Source: Vulcanimicrobium sp035943995
GTDB lineage: Bacteria; Vulcanimicrobiota; Vulcanimicrobiia; Vulcanimicrobiales; Vulcanimicrobiaceae
Direction: 5' to 3'
Length of the DNA stretch: 64,000 nucleotides
Assembly (NCBI GenBank): GCA_035943995.1
Contig: DASZBS010000091.1
Span: 1-64,000 of the forward strand
In this document: piece by piece, positions 43,989 through 52,342 of the stretch
Layout: every line of letters begins with the position of its first letter
Position numbering within the stretch: the stretch's first letter is position 1
Position numbers and translations under genes: made by a program
Notes under the pieces: generated by a model
What the model saw: the letters and a program-made list of their open reading frames with translations, nothing else
Database searches by the model: none
What the model was told of the DNA's origin: nothing

Positions 43989-44863
43989 GCGATTTGCCTG
44001 CGACCGAGTCGCTCGATCCGGCGACCTCCGATATCGATCGGCTCGACGACGTTGCGCTCGCGAGCATGTTGGTCGAGGCACATCGCGTGGCCGTCGACGC
44101 GGCGCTGGCGGCTGCCGAGGAGATCGCGCGTGCGACCACGCTCGTCGTCGAGGCGATCGAGCGCGGCGGGCGCATCGTGCTGGTCGGCGCGGGGACGAGC
44201 GGGAGGCTTGCGGTGCTCGATGCGGCGGAGCTGCCGCCGACGTTCGGTGTGGATCCCGCCCTCGTCGAGGGACGGATCGCCGGCGGTGACCGTGCGCTTC
44301 GACGCGCCGTGGAGGGCGCGGAAGATGATGCGGAGGCCGGCGCGCTCGTCGTGCAGGACGTCGGCGAAAACGACGTCGTCATCGGCATTTCGGCGAGCGG
44401 TGGTGCGCCCTTCGTCCGGGCTGCGTTGTCTGCCGCGCGCGCGCGTGGCGCGCGGACCGTCGGCATCGTCAACGCGCCTGGTGGTGCGGTCGCGCGCGAT
44501 GCGGATGTGGGGATCGTGGCGGCGACGGGGGCGGAGCCCATTGCGGGATCCACGCGAATGCGCGCCGGGACCGCGCAGAAGATCGTGCTCAACGCGATCT
44601 CGACGGGTGCGATGGTTCGGCTCGGCAAGACGTACGGCAACCGGATGGTCGACCTCGTCGCAACGAACGCGAAGCTGCGCGCGCGTAGCGAACGGCTCGT
44701 GCGTGACGTCGCGGGCGACGTCGATGCGCGGACGTTGCTCGATGCCGCGGGCGGTTCCGTCAAGACGGCGATCGTCATGGCGCAACGCGGCGTCAGCCGG
44801 GCTGAAGCTGAAGAGTTGCTGCGCTTCGCCCGCGGGCGGCTCGCGTCCGTTCTCAGCCCCTGA
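43985..44863 (+). CDS. murQ: N-acetylmuramic acid 6-phosphate etherase
   Basis: 292 residues of the MurQ SIS-domain family, with VLVGAGTSGRLAVLDAAELP, IAGGDRALRRAVEGAEDD, VIGISASGGAPFV and GSTRMRAGTAQKIVLNAIST. It splits the D-lactyl ether of MurNAc-6-P to GlcNAc-6-P. TTG start overlaps the kinase stop. Last gene of the recycling cluster; NagA and NagB are not in the window. Confidence 0.93.
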   Translation: MSDLPATESLDPATSDIDRLDDVALASMLVEAHRVAVDAALAAAEEIARATTLVVEAIERGGRIVLVGAGTSGRLAVLDAAELPPTFGVDPALVEGRIAGGDRALRRAVEGAEDDAEAGALVVQDVGENDVVIGISASGGAPFVRAALSAARARGARTVGIVNAPGGAVARDADVGIVAATGAEPIAGSTRMRAGTAQKIVLNAISTGAMVRLGKTYGNRMVDLVATNAKLRARSERLVRDVAGDVDARTLLDAAGGSVKTAIVMAQRGVSRAEAEELLRFARGRLASVLSP

Positions 44864-44872
44864 TCGCGATCA

Positions 44873-45397
44873 TCATTTCTTGTACGAGTTGAGGATGCGC
44901 TCCGTGATGCCGTCGATTGCTGCGCGCCGCTCGCCGATGATCGCATTCTCTGCGTTGATCATCATCTGACCGGGGTCGGTCGAGTCGTGCAACTGTTTGA
45001 GGACGTCTTCGGCGGTGATCGGGTACGGCGGTGGCGCTGCCGGTGGGGGAGGCGGCGGCGGCGGTGCCGGCGCTGCTGCGGGCTTCACCTCTGCGGCGGC
45101 TTTGCGCGCGTCCTCGAGCGTCGCGCGCGCGCGCCAAATCGCGCTCGCCATCTCGATGACGCGCTGCCCGAGCGGGCCCGTCGGATTGACGCCGAACCGC
45201 GTCGCCGTCGCGTGGACCGTTGCGACCTGTTTTTCGATGACGGACAGTTGCGTGAGCGCCGCGTCGACCGCGGCCTGGTGGTCGACCGTGTGGTCGTTCA
45301 GCTTCGCGGTGAGATCGGGGATGAGCTGAGCGCTCATGACCTCGACGAGCGCTACGAACGCCTGCTCGGTTTGCGCGTTTGGCGGGTCGGTTGCCAT
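44873..45397 (-). CDS. helical protein with a polyproline linker, unknown
   Basis: 174 residues. Two helical parts are joined by a run of alanines and prolines (about 106-125, including eight consecutive prolines). No signal peptide or TM. Amphipathic helices in the first part (ALVEVMSAQLIPDLTAKLND) suggest oligomerisation. No family recognised. It converges on murQ with 9 nt between stops. Confidence 0.6.
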   Translation of the reverse strand: MATDPPNAQTEQAFVALVEVMSAQLIPDLTAKLNDHTVDHQAAVDAALTQLSVIEKQVATVHATATRFGVNPTGPLGQRVIEMASAIWRARATLEDARKAAAEVKPAAAPAPPPPPPPPAAPPPYPITAEDVLKQLHDSTDPGQMMINAENAIIGERRAAIDGITERILNSYKK

Positions 45398-45447
45398 GTG
45401 AAGTCCCTTTCTCGATCGCAGCCGCCCCATTCGCCGGAGGCGGTCCC

Positions 45448-45897
45448 TTACCCTGATGAGCGGGAGAATCGTTCGGACGCGTTCGACACGGCCGTCGTGC
45501 CGCCAAGATCTTCGTAGCCGCGCGCTGTGAAGAACGCGCGCAGCGCGGAGTCGTCCGGGAGCGATGCTTCGATGCGCGTGATCTCGAGTTGGTCGAGGCG
45601 GCCGTGGAGCGTCGCCAGCAGCGCCGAGCCGATGCCCCGGCGGCGGCGGTCCGGGACGACCCAGAGGTCGCGCAGTGCTGCGATGAGGCCGCCGGTTTCG
45701 GTCGCGATCGCGTAGGCGACGGAAACGCACGCCGCGGGTATACCGTCGTCGTAGGCCAGCCAAATGAAGCCGTAGTCCGGGCGGTCCACGAACAGCGCGA
45801 GCGCTTCGCCGAGCGCGGCCTCGTCCGCGCGAAACTGCTTCATCAGCACGAAGGCGTCGAGGCGCTCGGCGCCGGCCATCGTTCGGCATTCGATCAA
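45448..45897 (-). CDS. GNAT-family N-acetyltransferase
   Basis: 149 residues with the acetyl-CoA-binding motif A LWVVPDRRRRGIGSALLATL. Closing segment DSALRAFFTARGYEDLGGT is the typical motif B. TTG at 45897 has GAGG at 8 nt; ATG at 45879 is a possible start. Substrate unknown. Confidence 0.85.
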   Translation of the reverse strand: MIECRTMAGAERLDAFVLMKQFRADEAALGEALALFVDRPDYGFIWLAYDDGIPAACVSVAYAIATETGGLIAALRDLWVVPDRRRRGIGSALLATLHGRLDQLEITRIEASLPDDSALRAFFTARGYEDLGGTTAVSNASERFSRSSG

Positions 45898-45914
45898 CGG
45901 AAGGACCTCACGCC

Positions 45915-46307
45915 ATGCTCTTCGACTCGCTCCGTCGTTCGCTTCCCGCGCTGACCGCGCTTGCGGTCGTCGCCTCCGCCACGCTCGTTGCTTCCGCCGC
46001 GGTGACCCAGCGGCAAGGCGCGTCCGTTCCCGGCGGCAAGATCCGGGACTGCCACGGCTACGTGCGCCACGTGTCCACCGAGAACATCCGCGTGCACTGC
46101 GTCGACGGGCGGCCGGCCGACCTGTCGTTCCTGTACGCGCCGAACTTCGCGACGCTGCTCTCCAACGGCAAGAGCGTCCAGACCAAGGACCTCAAGCCCA
46201 ACACGCCCGTCCACGTCGAGTTCACGCAGTCGCTCGGCATCCGTAAGGCCTATAAGATCTTCGTGGCCAACCCGAACGGTCACGGGCTGTTCGGTTTCAA
46301 GAGTTAA
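45915..46307 (+). CDS. small exported protein of unknown function
   Basis: 130 residues with a signal peptide (ALTALAVVASATLVASAAV). The mature domain has two cysteines (KIRDCHGYVRHV, RVHCVDGR) that could form a disulfide and a beta pattern like the protein at 37078-37452. ATG at 45915 has GGAAGGA upstream (45898-45904). Confidence 0.55.
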   Translation: MLFDSLRRSLPALTALAVVASATLVASAAVTQRQGASVPGGKIRDCHGYVRHVSTENIRVHCVDGRPADLSFLYAPNFATLLSNGKSVQTKDLKPNTPVHVEFTQSLGIRKAYKIFVANPNGHGLFGFKS

Positions 46308-46335
46308 CCGGCCCGACGACGAATAGGGCGCCGCG

Positions 46336-47916
46336 GTGCACTCCATCGCGTCGCTTCTTTCATCGCTGCTCGCCGTGACGTTCGTCGTCGTCCCGTTGGA
46401 CGACCGGCCCGTCACCGCGCAGCTTCCACGGCTCCTCGGCGCGATCGCCGGCGTGCGCGTCGTCGAGCCGCCGCGGCCGATGCTCGGGCGGTATCTGACG
46501 CCCGGCGACGCACCGGGCATCCTGCGCTGGCTGCGCGACGACGCACCGCGCGACGCGCACGCGTACGTCGTATCGAACGACATGGTGGTGTACGGCGGGC
46601 TCGTGGCGTCGCGCATCCCCGGCGTCTCGCGCGCCGTCGCGTACACGCGGCTGCAAGATCTCGCCGCGATTCGCGCGGCGCGGCCGAACGCGTCGTTTTC
46701 CGTGTTCGGCACGGTGATGCGGCTTGCGCCGACCGGCGTGCCGAAGCTCGGGCCGGCGGCAGCGTTTCCGTTCGCCGGCGCCGACGTGTGGGGCGCAATC
46801 CAGCAGTATGCGAACTTGCCCGATCCGCCGCGCACCGGCGAGCAGCGCGCGTTCGCAGCGAAGTTGCGCGCGCAGCTCGGGCCGGCGCTCGACGCGTATC
46901 TCGACACGCGCGCGCGCGACCGCGACGTCGATCTGTTCGCGCTGCGCATCGCGGCGGAGGGCGGGTTCGACCGGATCGTGCTCGGTCAGGACGATGCCGG
47001 TCCGGTGGGCTTGCATTTGCGCGATCTTGCCGCGCTGCGCGCGTTCGCGGCGACGTGGCTGCCGCCGGCGCGGGCGTCGATCGAGCCGGGTGCCGACGAG
47101 CTGGCCATGGCGCTGCTGTCGGCGGCGCTCGCGCGCGAAGCGGCCGTCGTTCCGCGCGTGCGGGTGATCTACTCCCGCCCCGACGGCGGCAGCGTGAACG
47201 ATCCGCTGGAGTTTGCGCCCATCGCGACGACGATCGCGGACTTGATCCGCACCTGCGGCGCGCGGGCCGCGGCGGACGGGGAGACGGCGGATCTCGATCT
47301 CTTCGTGCGCGTTGCCGGGACGAGCGATGCGGACGAGGCCGCGTTCGTGTCGCGCATCGAACGGTCGTATGTGCCGTCGACTGCGAACGACGCGATGCGT
47401 GCACCGGTGACGGCCGTTGCGGACTTGTCCTTTCTCGCGACGAGCGATTATGCGCAGCATCGCAAGCTGACGGACGAGCTGATCGCGCGCCATATCGCCG
47501 GGCGAATCGATGCGTTCGCGTCGTGGAACACCGTGGCGAACACGGTCGGCACGGCGCTGCCCGAAGCGGTCGCCGTGATCGCGGGGCGGCGGCTGGGCAC
47601 ATACGATGCGCGCGCGCACGCGACGTTCACGCTGATGCGCTACGTCGACGACGTTGCCTTCCACGCCGGCGTGCGGCCGCAACTCAACACCGACCTCTCC
47701 GCGCAGGGCGTCGACGATCATACCTATCTGTTGCCCGGCGTCGCGCGCGGTACGGCGTCGGAGAACCGCGCGAAGCTCTGGCGCGACGGCCTCGACTTGC
47801 TCGCGCAGGTCGAGCCGCAGTTCCGGGACGCCGGCTTCACGATCACGCTGCCGTGGGACCGTACGTTCGAAACCGAGCTGGATGTGCGGCTCGTGCCTCG
47901 GGGCGTGGTTCCGTAG
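46336..47916 (+). CDS. DUF4127 family protein
   Basis: 526 residues, GTG start. The family signature is clear at the N-terminus, FVVVPLDDRPVTAQLPRLLG then RPMLGRYLTPGDA, followed by YVVSNDMVVYGGLVASR and FDRIVLGQDDAGPVGLH. The hydrophobic start may be an anchor or weak signal peptide. The family's activity is not established to my knowledge; the acidic conserved motifs suggest an enzyme. Confidence 0.85.
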   Translation: MHSIASLLSSLLAVTFVVVPLDDRPVTAQLPRLLGAIAGVRVVEPPRPMLGRYLTPGDAPGILRWLRDDAPRDAHAYVVSNDMVVYGGLVASRIPGVSRAVAYTRLQDLAAIRAARPNASFSVFGTVMRLAPTGVPKLGPAAAFPFAGADVWGAIQQYANLPDPPRTGEQRAFAAKLRAQLGPALDAYLDTRARDRDVDLFALRIAAEGGFDRIVLGQDDAGPVGLHLRDLAALRAFAATWLPPARASIEPGADELAMALLSAALAREAAVVPRVRVIYSRPDGGSVNDPLEFAPIATTIADLIRTCGARAAADGETADLDLFVRVAGTSDADEAAFVSRIERSYVPSTANDAMRAPVTAVADLSFLATSDYAQHRKLTDELIARHIAGRIDAFASWNTVANTVGTALPEAVAVIAGRRLGTYDARAHATFTLMRYVDDVAFHAGVRPQLNTDLSAQGVDDHTYLLPGVARGTASENRAKLWRDGLDLLAQVEPQFRDAGFTITLPWDRTFETELDVRLVPRGVVP

Positions 47917-47927
47917 GCAGGAGCGTG

Positions 47928-48908
47928 TCAGGCGGCGAGCGCGGCCGCGAACGCCGCCGGCTCATCCGCGGCGACGAAGACCCGGCGCACGGAGCGCGTG
48001 CGTCCGGCCATGGACCGCACGACGACCGGCTCGCGCAACGTCAACTCGACCGCGGGGACACCGTCGAGCGTCAGCGCTACGGCGTCGCCCGCGCGGCGCA
48101 GCGTGCGTCTGAAGTCACTGGACACGGCGCCGTGCACGCGCGCGGTCGCGATGTTGGCGCGGTCGAGGTCGAGCCGGCGCAGGCAGCCGAAGCGCAGGCG
48201 CACGCGGTCGCCGTCACACCGATGCGGCCGAATGCGTGCGGTCGCGACGACGCCGATCGCCCACAGCATCGCATACACGTGGAGAACGTCGCTGGCGAGG
48301 CGCCACCAGCCGGCGTTCCACAGCACGAAATCGAGCGCGATCATCTCCGGGATGACGAAGAGCGGCATCGCGACGAACAACGGCAGCGACGCCCAACGCC
48401 GAACGTAGGAGAACCCCGGCGGCGGCGGCCGTCGAAAACCGCCGCACACGTAGCGCACGGCGCTCGCCATGAGCACGAGCTCCACGGCTATGTACCGGTT
48501 GATGAGGACCGGCGTGAACCGGTCCAGCTCACGTTCGAGCGCGTCTTCGAAATAGGTCTGCGGCTCGCGGCGCAGGATGCGCACCACGACCACGATGGCG
48601 GACGCCAACAGGGCCGCATCGACCGTCGCGAGCAATGCGATCGTTCCGTTCGGTAATGCTCCGCCGGAGAAGGTGCGGATCGCGATCGCGATCCCGGCGA
48701 CGGGGAACAACAGCTTGGTCCACGGCGCGCGCTTGCCGAGGACGCGTTCGAGTTCGGCCGCAAGCTGTGCGCCCATCGCGCCGAACGCCGCGAGCTTCGC
48801 GATCCGGCGCAGACGGTCGTGGACGGCGCCCGCGGTGAAGAAGGACAGCAGCAACGACGCGATCGTGAGGACGACGGCGATCGTGCGCAGGACCAAGAGC
48901 AGCTTCAC
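47928..48908 (-). CDS. membrane protein of unknown function
   Basis: 326 residues with about five hydrophobic segments in the first 210 residues (e.g. VLRTIAVVLTIASLLLSFFT, ALLASAIVVVVRI) and a soluble C-terminal domain of about 100 residues with GVPAVELTLREPVVVRS. No family recognised. GTG at 48908 follows GGGAGG at 5 nt. Confidence 0.6.
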   Translation of the reverse strand: MKLLLVLRTIAVVLTIASLLLSFFTAGAVHDRLRRIAKLAAFGAMGAQLAAELERVLGKRAPWTKLLFPVAGIAIAIRTFSGGALPNGTIALLATVDAALLASAIVVVVRILRREPQTYFEDALERELDRFTPVLINRYIAVELVLMASAVRYVCGGFRRPPPPGFSYVRRWASLPLFVAMPLFVIPEMIALDFVLWNAGWWRLASDVLHVYAMLWAIGVVATARIRPHRCDGDRVRLRFGCLRRLDLDRANIATARVHGAVSSDFRRTLRRAGDAVALTLDGVPAVELTLREPVVVRSMAGRTRSVRRVFVAADEPAAFAAALAA

Positions 48909-48983
48909 GTGACCTCCCAAGGGGCACGCGCCCTTCCAATGATGCTCGCGTCGAGCGGCGGATGCTACGACGATCGTCGGATG

Positions 48984-49889
48984 CTACGGGTCGGTGGTGC
49001 CGACGCTGCTCGAAAGACCCAGCGACTCCTCGGGTGTGAGACGGTTCGTCGGGCGCAGCTCCGCGAACGTGATCGTGACGTCGTCGAGCCGGCCGCCGTC
49101 CGTATCGAGCGGCACGAGCGCAGTCTCGCGCGCGATGTACGTTCCGCCGTCGAGCTGCTTGAAGTCGACGCGCCAGCTGATCGCGTCGAGCGGACCGCGG
49201 TTGCCGATCCCGGCGACGACCGCGCGCACCGGCAGCGCGCTCTTCGTGTCGAGCCACAACTCGCGCAGCCGGTAGCGGTGCGGCTCGCGCAGCGGGCGCA
49301 AGCCGAGATGGTGTAATGTGACGCCGTTCTCGGCGAGGTCGCCCAGATCGGTGACCTCGTACGTGCGTGCGACGGTGCCCGTGCGGCCGATCGTTGGCAG
49401 CGTCGAGATGGCCGTTGCGACGTCACTCATGTTCGCGCTCGCGGTGATCGGCGGCGCCGTAAGCGCGAGCCCGAAGTCCTGGTCGACGGCGAACGAGAGC
49501 TGTCCGATCGGATCGACCGTCGGCTCGTGCGTGACGACCACGCCTTTGGGCGGGATTCCGTAGATGGGCCCGGCGCGGCCGGCCGTCACGCCGATGTCGA
49601 AACCGTGCGGCACGTGCGGGTTCGCGGCCTCTTCGCGCTTGAGCGAATGCGCGTGCACGAGCCGGCGGTGCAGATCCTCGACGGTGTCCCACGTAACGAC
49701 GACGCGATGACCGTCGTGGCGGAACGTCACCACGGTCGCGTACACGGCGTAGTGCGCGTACGCGCTTTCGGAGCGCGCGCGCCGCGCCGCGGCGAACGTC
49801 GCGTCCGCGGATGAGAGCGCCGCGGCCGGCGATGCGGCGGCCGGCGCCGTGTCGAGCAGCGCAGCGAGGACGAGCGCCGGCGCGATCAC
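48984..49889 (-). CDS. exported protein, paralogue of the upstream gene
   Basis: 301 residues from a GTG overlapping the upstream stop by 4 nt. Signal peptide near 1-19. Key stretches shared with the 49886-50800 product: PIGQLSFAVDQDFGLA, RYRLRELWLDTKSALP, GGTYIARETALVPL and RLDDVTITFAELR. The fold looks like a lipid-carrier-type half barrel. The two genes are a tandem duplication of unknown function. Confidence 0.65.
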   Translation of the reverse strand: MIAPALVLAALLDTAPAAASPAAALSSADATFAAARRARSESAYAHYAVYATVVTFRHDGHRVVVTWDTVEDLHRRLVHAHSLKREEAANPHVPHGFDIGVTAGRAGPIYGIPPKGVVVTHEPTVDPIGQLSFAVDQDFGLALTAPPITASANMSDVATAISTLPTIGRTGTVARTYEVTDLGDLAENGVTLHHLGLRPLREPHRYRLRELWLDTKSALPVRAVVAGIGNRGPLDAISWRVDFKQLDGGTYIARETALVPLDTDGGRLDDVTITFAELRPTNRLTPEESLGLSSSVGTTDP

Positions 49890-50800
49890 GGTTCGCCGAT
49901 CGGGGCGTTTTTGGAGAAGCTCAGGCCGAAGTGCGCGAGGTGCGACGTCAGCTTGACCTCGTCGAACGTGATGGTTACATCGTCGAGCCGCGTGCAGCAG
50001 TTCCCAGGCGTTCGAGGCGAGTCGCTCGTGTGCAGCGGCGCGAGCGCCGTCTCGCGCGCGATGTAGGTACCGCCGTCCGTTTGGCGGTACTCGACGCGCC
50101 AGCGCACGGTGTCCAGCGGAGCGCGGTTGCCGATACCTTCCACGACCGCTTCTTCGGGCAACCAGGTATCGGCGTCGACCCACAGCTCGCGCAGGCGGTG
50201 ATGCTGCGGATCGCGCAACGGCTGCAGCCCGAGGCGGTACTCCGTTCCTTGTTCGTCGGCGGCAGTCTCGAGGAGCGTCACGGCGTAGTCGCGCGCGAGC
50301 GTCCCCGTGTGCCCGATGACGGGCAGCGCGGAGCGCTGCGCTTCGAGCGCGGCCGAAGCGCTGACCGACGCGAACTTTCGTTCGCCGGGAGCGAGCCCGT
50401 AATCTTGATCGATCGCGAACGCGACGGGGCCGATCGGGTCGGGCTGATGTTCCCGGTTGAGCTTGGAAAGGAACGGGATGGCGATGTTCGTGCCGTGCGG
50501 GGTGTACGGATGCGCGTCTTCTTCACGGCTGAACGGCCGCGAGTAGACCACGCCGCTGCGCATGTCCTCCGTCGTCTCCCACGTCCGGCGCACGAACCGC
50601 TTGTCGTTGTGGAACGAAACCACCGCGACGTACTCGGCGTAGCGCGGGTACGCGCCGGCGCTCCATGCGCGGCGAACCTTGTCGAAGATTGCGTTCGGAT
50701 CGGGTGGGCTGCCGGAAGGCGCCGCAGTGGGCGACGCGCCAAGCGAGGTTGCGATCAGCAGCAACGCCGCGATCGTCCGAGAGATACCGTTCGCCCGCAT
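49886..50800 (-). CDS. exported protein, paralogue of the downstream gene
   Basis: 304 residues with a signal peptide (TIAALLLIATSLGASP). It shares PIGPVAFAIDQDYGLAPG, HHRLRELWVDADTWLP, GGTYIARETALAPL and RLDDVTITFDEVK with the gene below. Cysteines in PGNCCTRLDD are absent from the partner. ATG at 50800. Confidence 0.65.
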   Translation of the reverse strand: MRANGISRTIAALLLIATSLGASPTAAPSGSPPDPNAIFDKVRRAWSAGAYPRYAEYVAVVSFHNDKRFVRRTWETTEDMRSGVVYSRPFSREEDAHPYTPHGTNIAIPFLSKLNREHQPDPIGPVAFAIDQDYGLAPGERKFASVSASAALEAQRSALPVIGHTGTLARDYAVTLLETAADEQGTEYRLGLQPLRDPQHHRLRELWVDADTWLPEEAVVEGIGNRAPLDTVRWRVEYRQTDGGTYIARETALAPLHTSDSPRTPGNCCTRLDDVTITFDEVKLTSHLAHFGLSFSKNAPIGEP

Positions 50801-50835
50801 GAACGAGAGAACGCCGCGACCCGAGCGAGGGTTCC

Positions 50836-51246
50836 CTAGTCGCCCGAAGGCTGGCACAGCTCGATCAGGACGCCGGCGGTGGACTTCGGGTGGAGGAACG
50901 CGATCGTGTTGCCGTGCGCGCCATGCCGCGGCTCCTCGTCGATGAGGCGGACGCCGGCGGCTTTGAGCCGCGCGAGCTCGGCGCGAATGTCGGCGACGCG
51001 GTACGCCGTGTGGTGCAGCTTGGTCGCCGCGTCCCCGCGGAACTTCGCGATCGGGGAGTCCTCGCTGAGCGGCCGCAGCAGCTCGATCACCGCGTCGCCC
51101 GTGCGCACGCCGACCGCTTCGACGCCCTGGTCGGTGATCGTCTCGCGGTACACCTGGCTGAATCCCAGGGTCTGCGTGTAGAGCGCGAGCGTCGCTTCGA
51201 GGTCTTTGACCACGATCGCGACGTGGTCGATGGGTGCGTCGATCAC
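50836..51246 (-). CDS. mce: methylmalonyl-CoA epimerase
   Basis: 136 residues of the glyoxalase/VOC fold. DHVAIVVKDLEATLALYTQ with the first metal His, LHHTAYRVADIRAELARL with the second and the closing AGVLIELCQP with the acid match the family. It interconverts (S)- and (R)-methylmalonyl-CoA between propionyl-CoA carboxylase and the mutase encoded at 52343-53920. GTG start at 51246. The PIN-like and nuclease-like genes separate it from the mutase gene. Confidence 0.9.
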   Translation of the reverse strand: MIDAPIDHVAIVVKDLEATLALYTQTLGFSQVYRETITDQGVEAVGVRTGDAVIELLRPLSEDSPIAKFRGDAATKLHHTAYRVADIRAELARLKAAGVRLIDEEPRHGAHGNTIAFLHPKSTAGVLIELCQPSGD

Positions 51247-51268
51247 TGTTTCGAGCCTGGGGTCAGCA

Positions 51269-51883
51269 TCATGCTAGGGACGACCAGAGACGGCGACCTT
51301 CCGCATACGAAACGGCGATGTTGAGATCTCCCGTCAATTTGACGCTCGATGCCGCTAGCGCGGCTCGGACCGTCGCCAAGTCAAAGTCGGCCGTATTCTC
51401 AGTGTAGTACACGGCATCGCGCCCGAGCTTCGCAGCGTCTTGAATAATGGCGTCAGCGATCAACGAATCTCGGGGCGGGTCAATGAGTGTGCGTCTTCCC
51501 GCGTCTGAAAACCATCCTAGGTCGAATGAGAAGAACCGGGCATCTCTCGCGAGAGCCTGCAGGACGAAGTCGCGGCGCGTCAGTACATCGGCATCCGCTG
51601 ATGCCAGATCCAAGCGAGCCGACTCCAAGCTGGCCACAGCAGCCGCTGCTGCCGGAGAGGACACGCTGCCGCGGAGTTGCTTCAATCGTGACTGGATAGA
51701 GCTGCCGAGCACATTGTAGGCGTTGATTTTCCGGTCGATCGCGGCATAAGCCTCCATGACGCACACTTCAGGAATTCGGAGCTCTATGTTCCCAGCGTTC
51801 GCGGCATGGAGAATATCATCGTGTTTCGTTCGCTGCGCGACCGCGTATCCCACGATAAAGTTGGTTTCGACGTAAAGCGTCAC
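51269..51883 (-). CDS. PIN-domain-like protein
   Basis: 204 residues. The start TLYVETNFIVGYAVAQR matches a PIN core strand, with E6 where most have Asp. A middle Glu (EVCVMEAYAAI), and DSLIADAIIQDAAKLG then YYTENTADFDLATV give the later acidic positions. The central helix pair is longer than usual. PIN proteins are metal-dependent RNases, often toxins. GTG start, 3 nt after the nuclease-like gene. Less GC-rich than its neighbours. Confidence 0.7.
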   Translation of the reverse strand: MTLYVETNFIVGYAVAQRTKHDDILHAANAGNIELRIPEVCVMEAYAAIDRKINAYNVLGSSIQSRLKQLRGSVSSPAAAAAVASLESARLDLASADADVLTRRDFVLQALARDARFFSFDLGWFSDAGRRTLIDPPRDSLIADAIIQDAAKLGRDAVYYTENTADFDLATVRAALAASSVKLTGDLNIAVSYAEGRRLWSSLA

Positions 51884-51886
51884 GAC

Positions 51887-52309
51887 CTACGCTGCCCGCA
51901 ACGCCTCCGCCAAACCGGGAGGAAGTTGGCTTTCAGCGGGCGCGGGGTTCGAGCGCCAATGGTGGGCAACGTCGTCCAGCCAGAGCTCCATGAGTCGAAC
52001 GATATAAGATACGTGTTCCGACCGTTCCTGGTATTTGGAGTCGTATACGGACAACAACGAGGTGTCTAGCCGAACCGGTACCGTGCGGCCTGGAATGCCG
52101 CTGAAAATTTCGATGGTGTCGCGGTCCGCAATTATGGTGAAGGGAGCAAGTCCCCCGTGATTCGACTGTTGCAGAAACTGCTGCAGCTGTTCGTAGAAGT
52201 AGCTCCGATCAGCGTCGTGGATCTTATACTTGACCTCGACGATCGCAACCGGGGCGCCTGTCTCATCCTCTACGACGATGTCCGGGCGAAACGTTTTCCG
52301 TTCTGTCAT
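51887..52309 (-). CDS. PD-(D/E)XK nuclease-like protein
   Basis: 140 residues. RPDIVVEDETGAPVAIVEVK gives the pattern D10-x14-E25-V-K27 of the PD-(D/E)XK fold, and YFYEQLQQFLQQSN provides the usual following helix with conserved Gln. No specificity domain, so it may be a partner or restriction-type subunit. It lies immediately before the PIN-like gene. Composition is less GC-rich than nearby metabolic genes. Confidence 0.65.
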   Translation of the reverse strand: MTERKTFRPDIVVEDETGAPVAIVEVKYKIHDADRSYFYEQLQQFLQQSNHGGLAPFTIIADRDTIEIFSGIPGRTVPVRLDTSLLSVYDSKYQERSEHVSYIVRLMELWLDDVAHHWRSNPAPAESQLPPGLAEALRAA

Positions 52310-52342
52310 GGTGCTAGCCTAATCTTACCATAGGACAACCGA

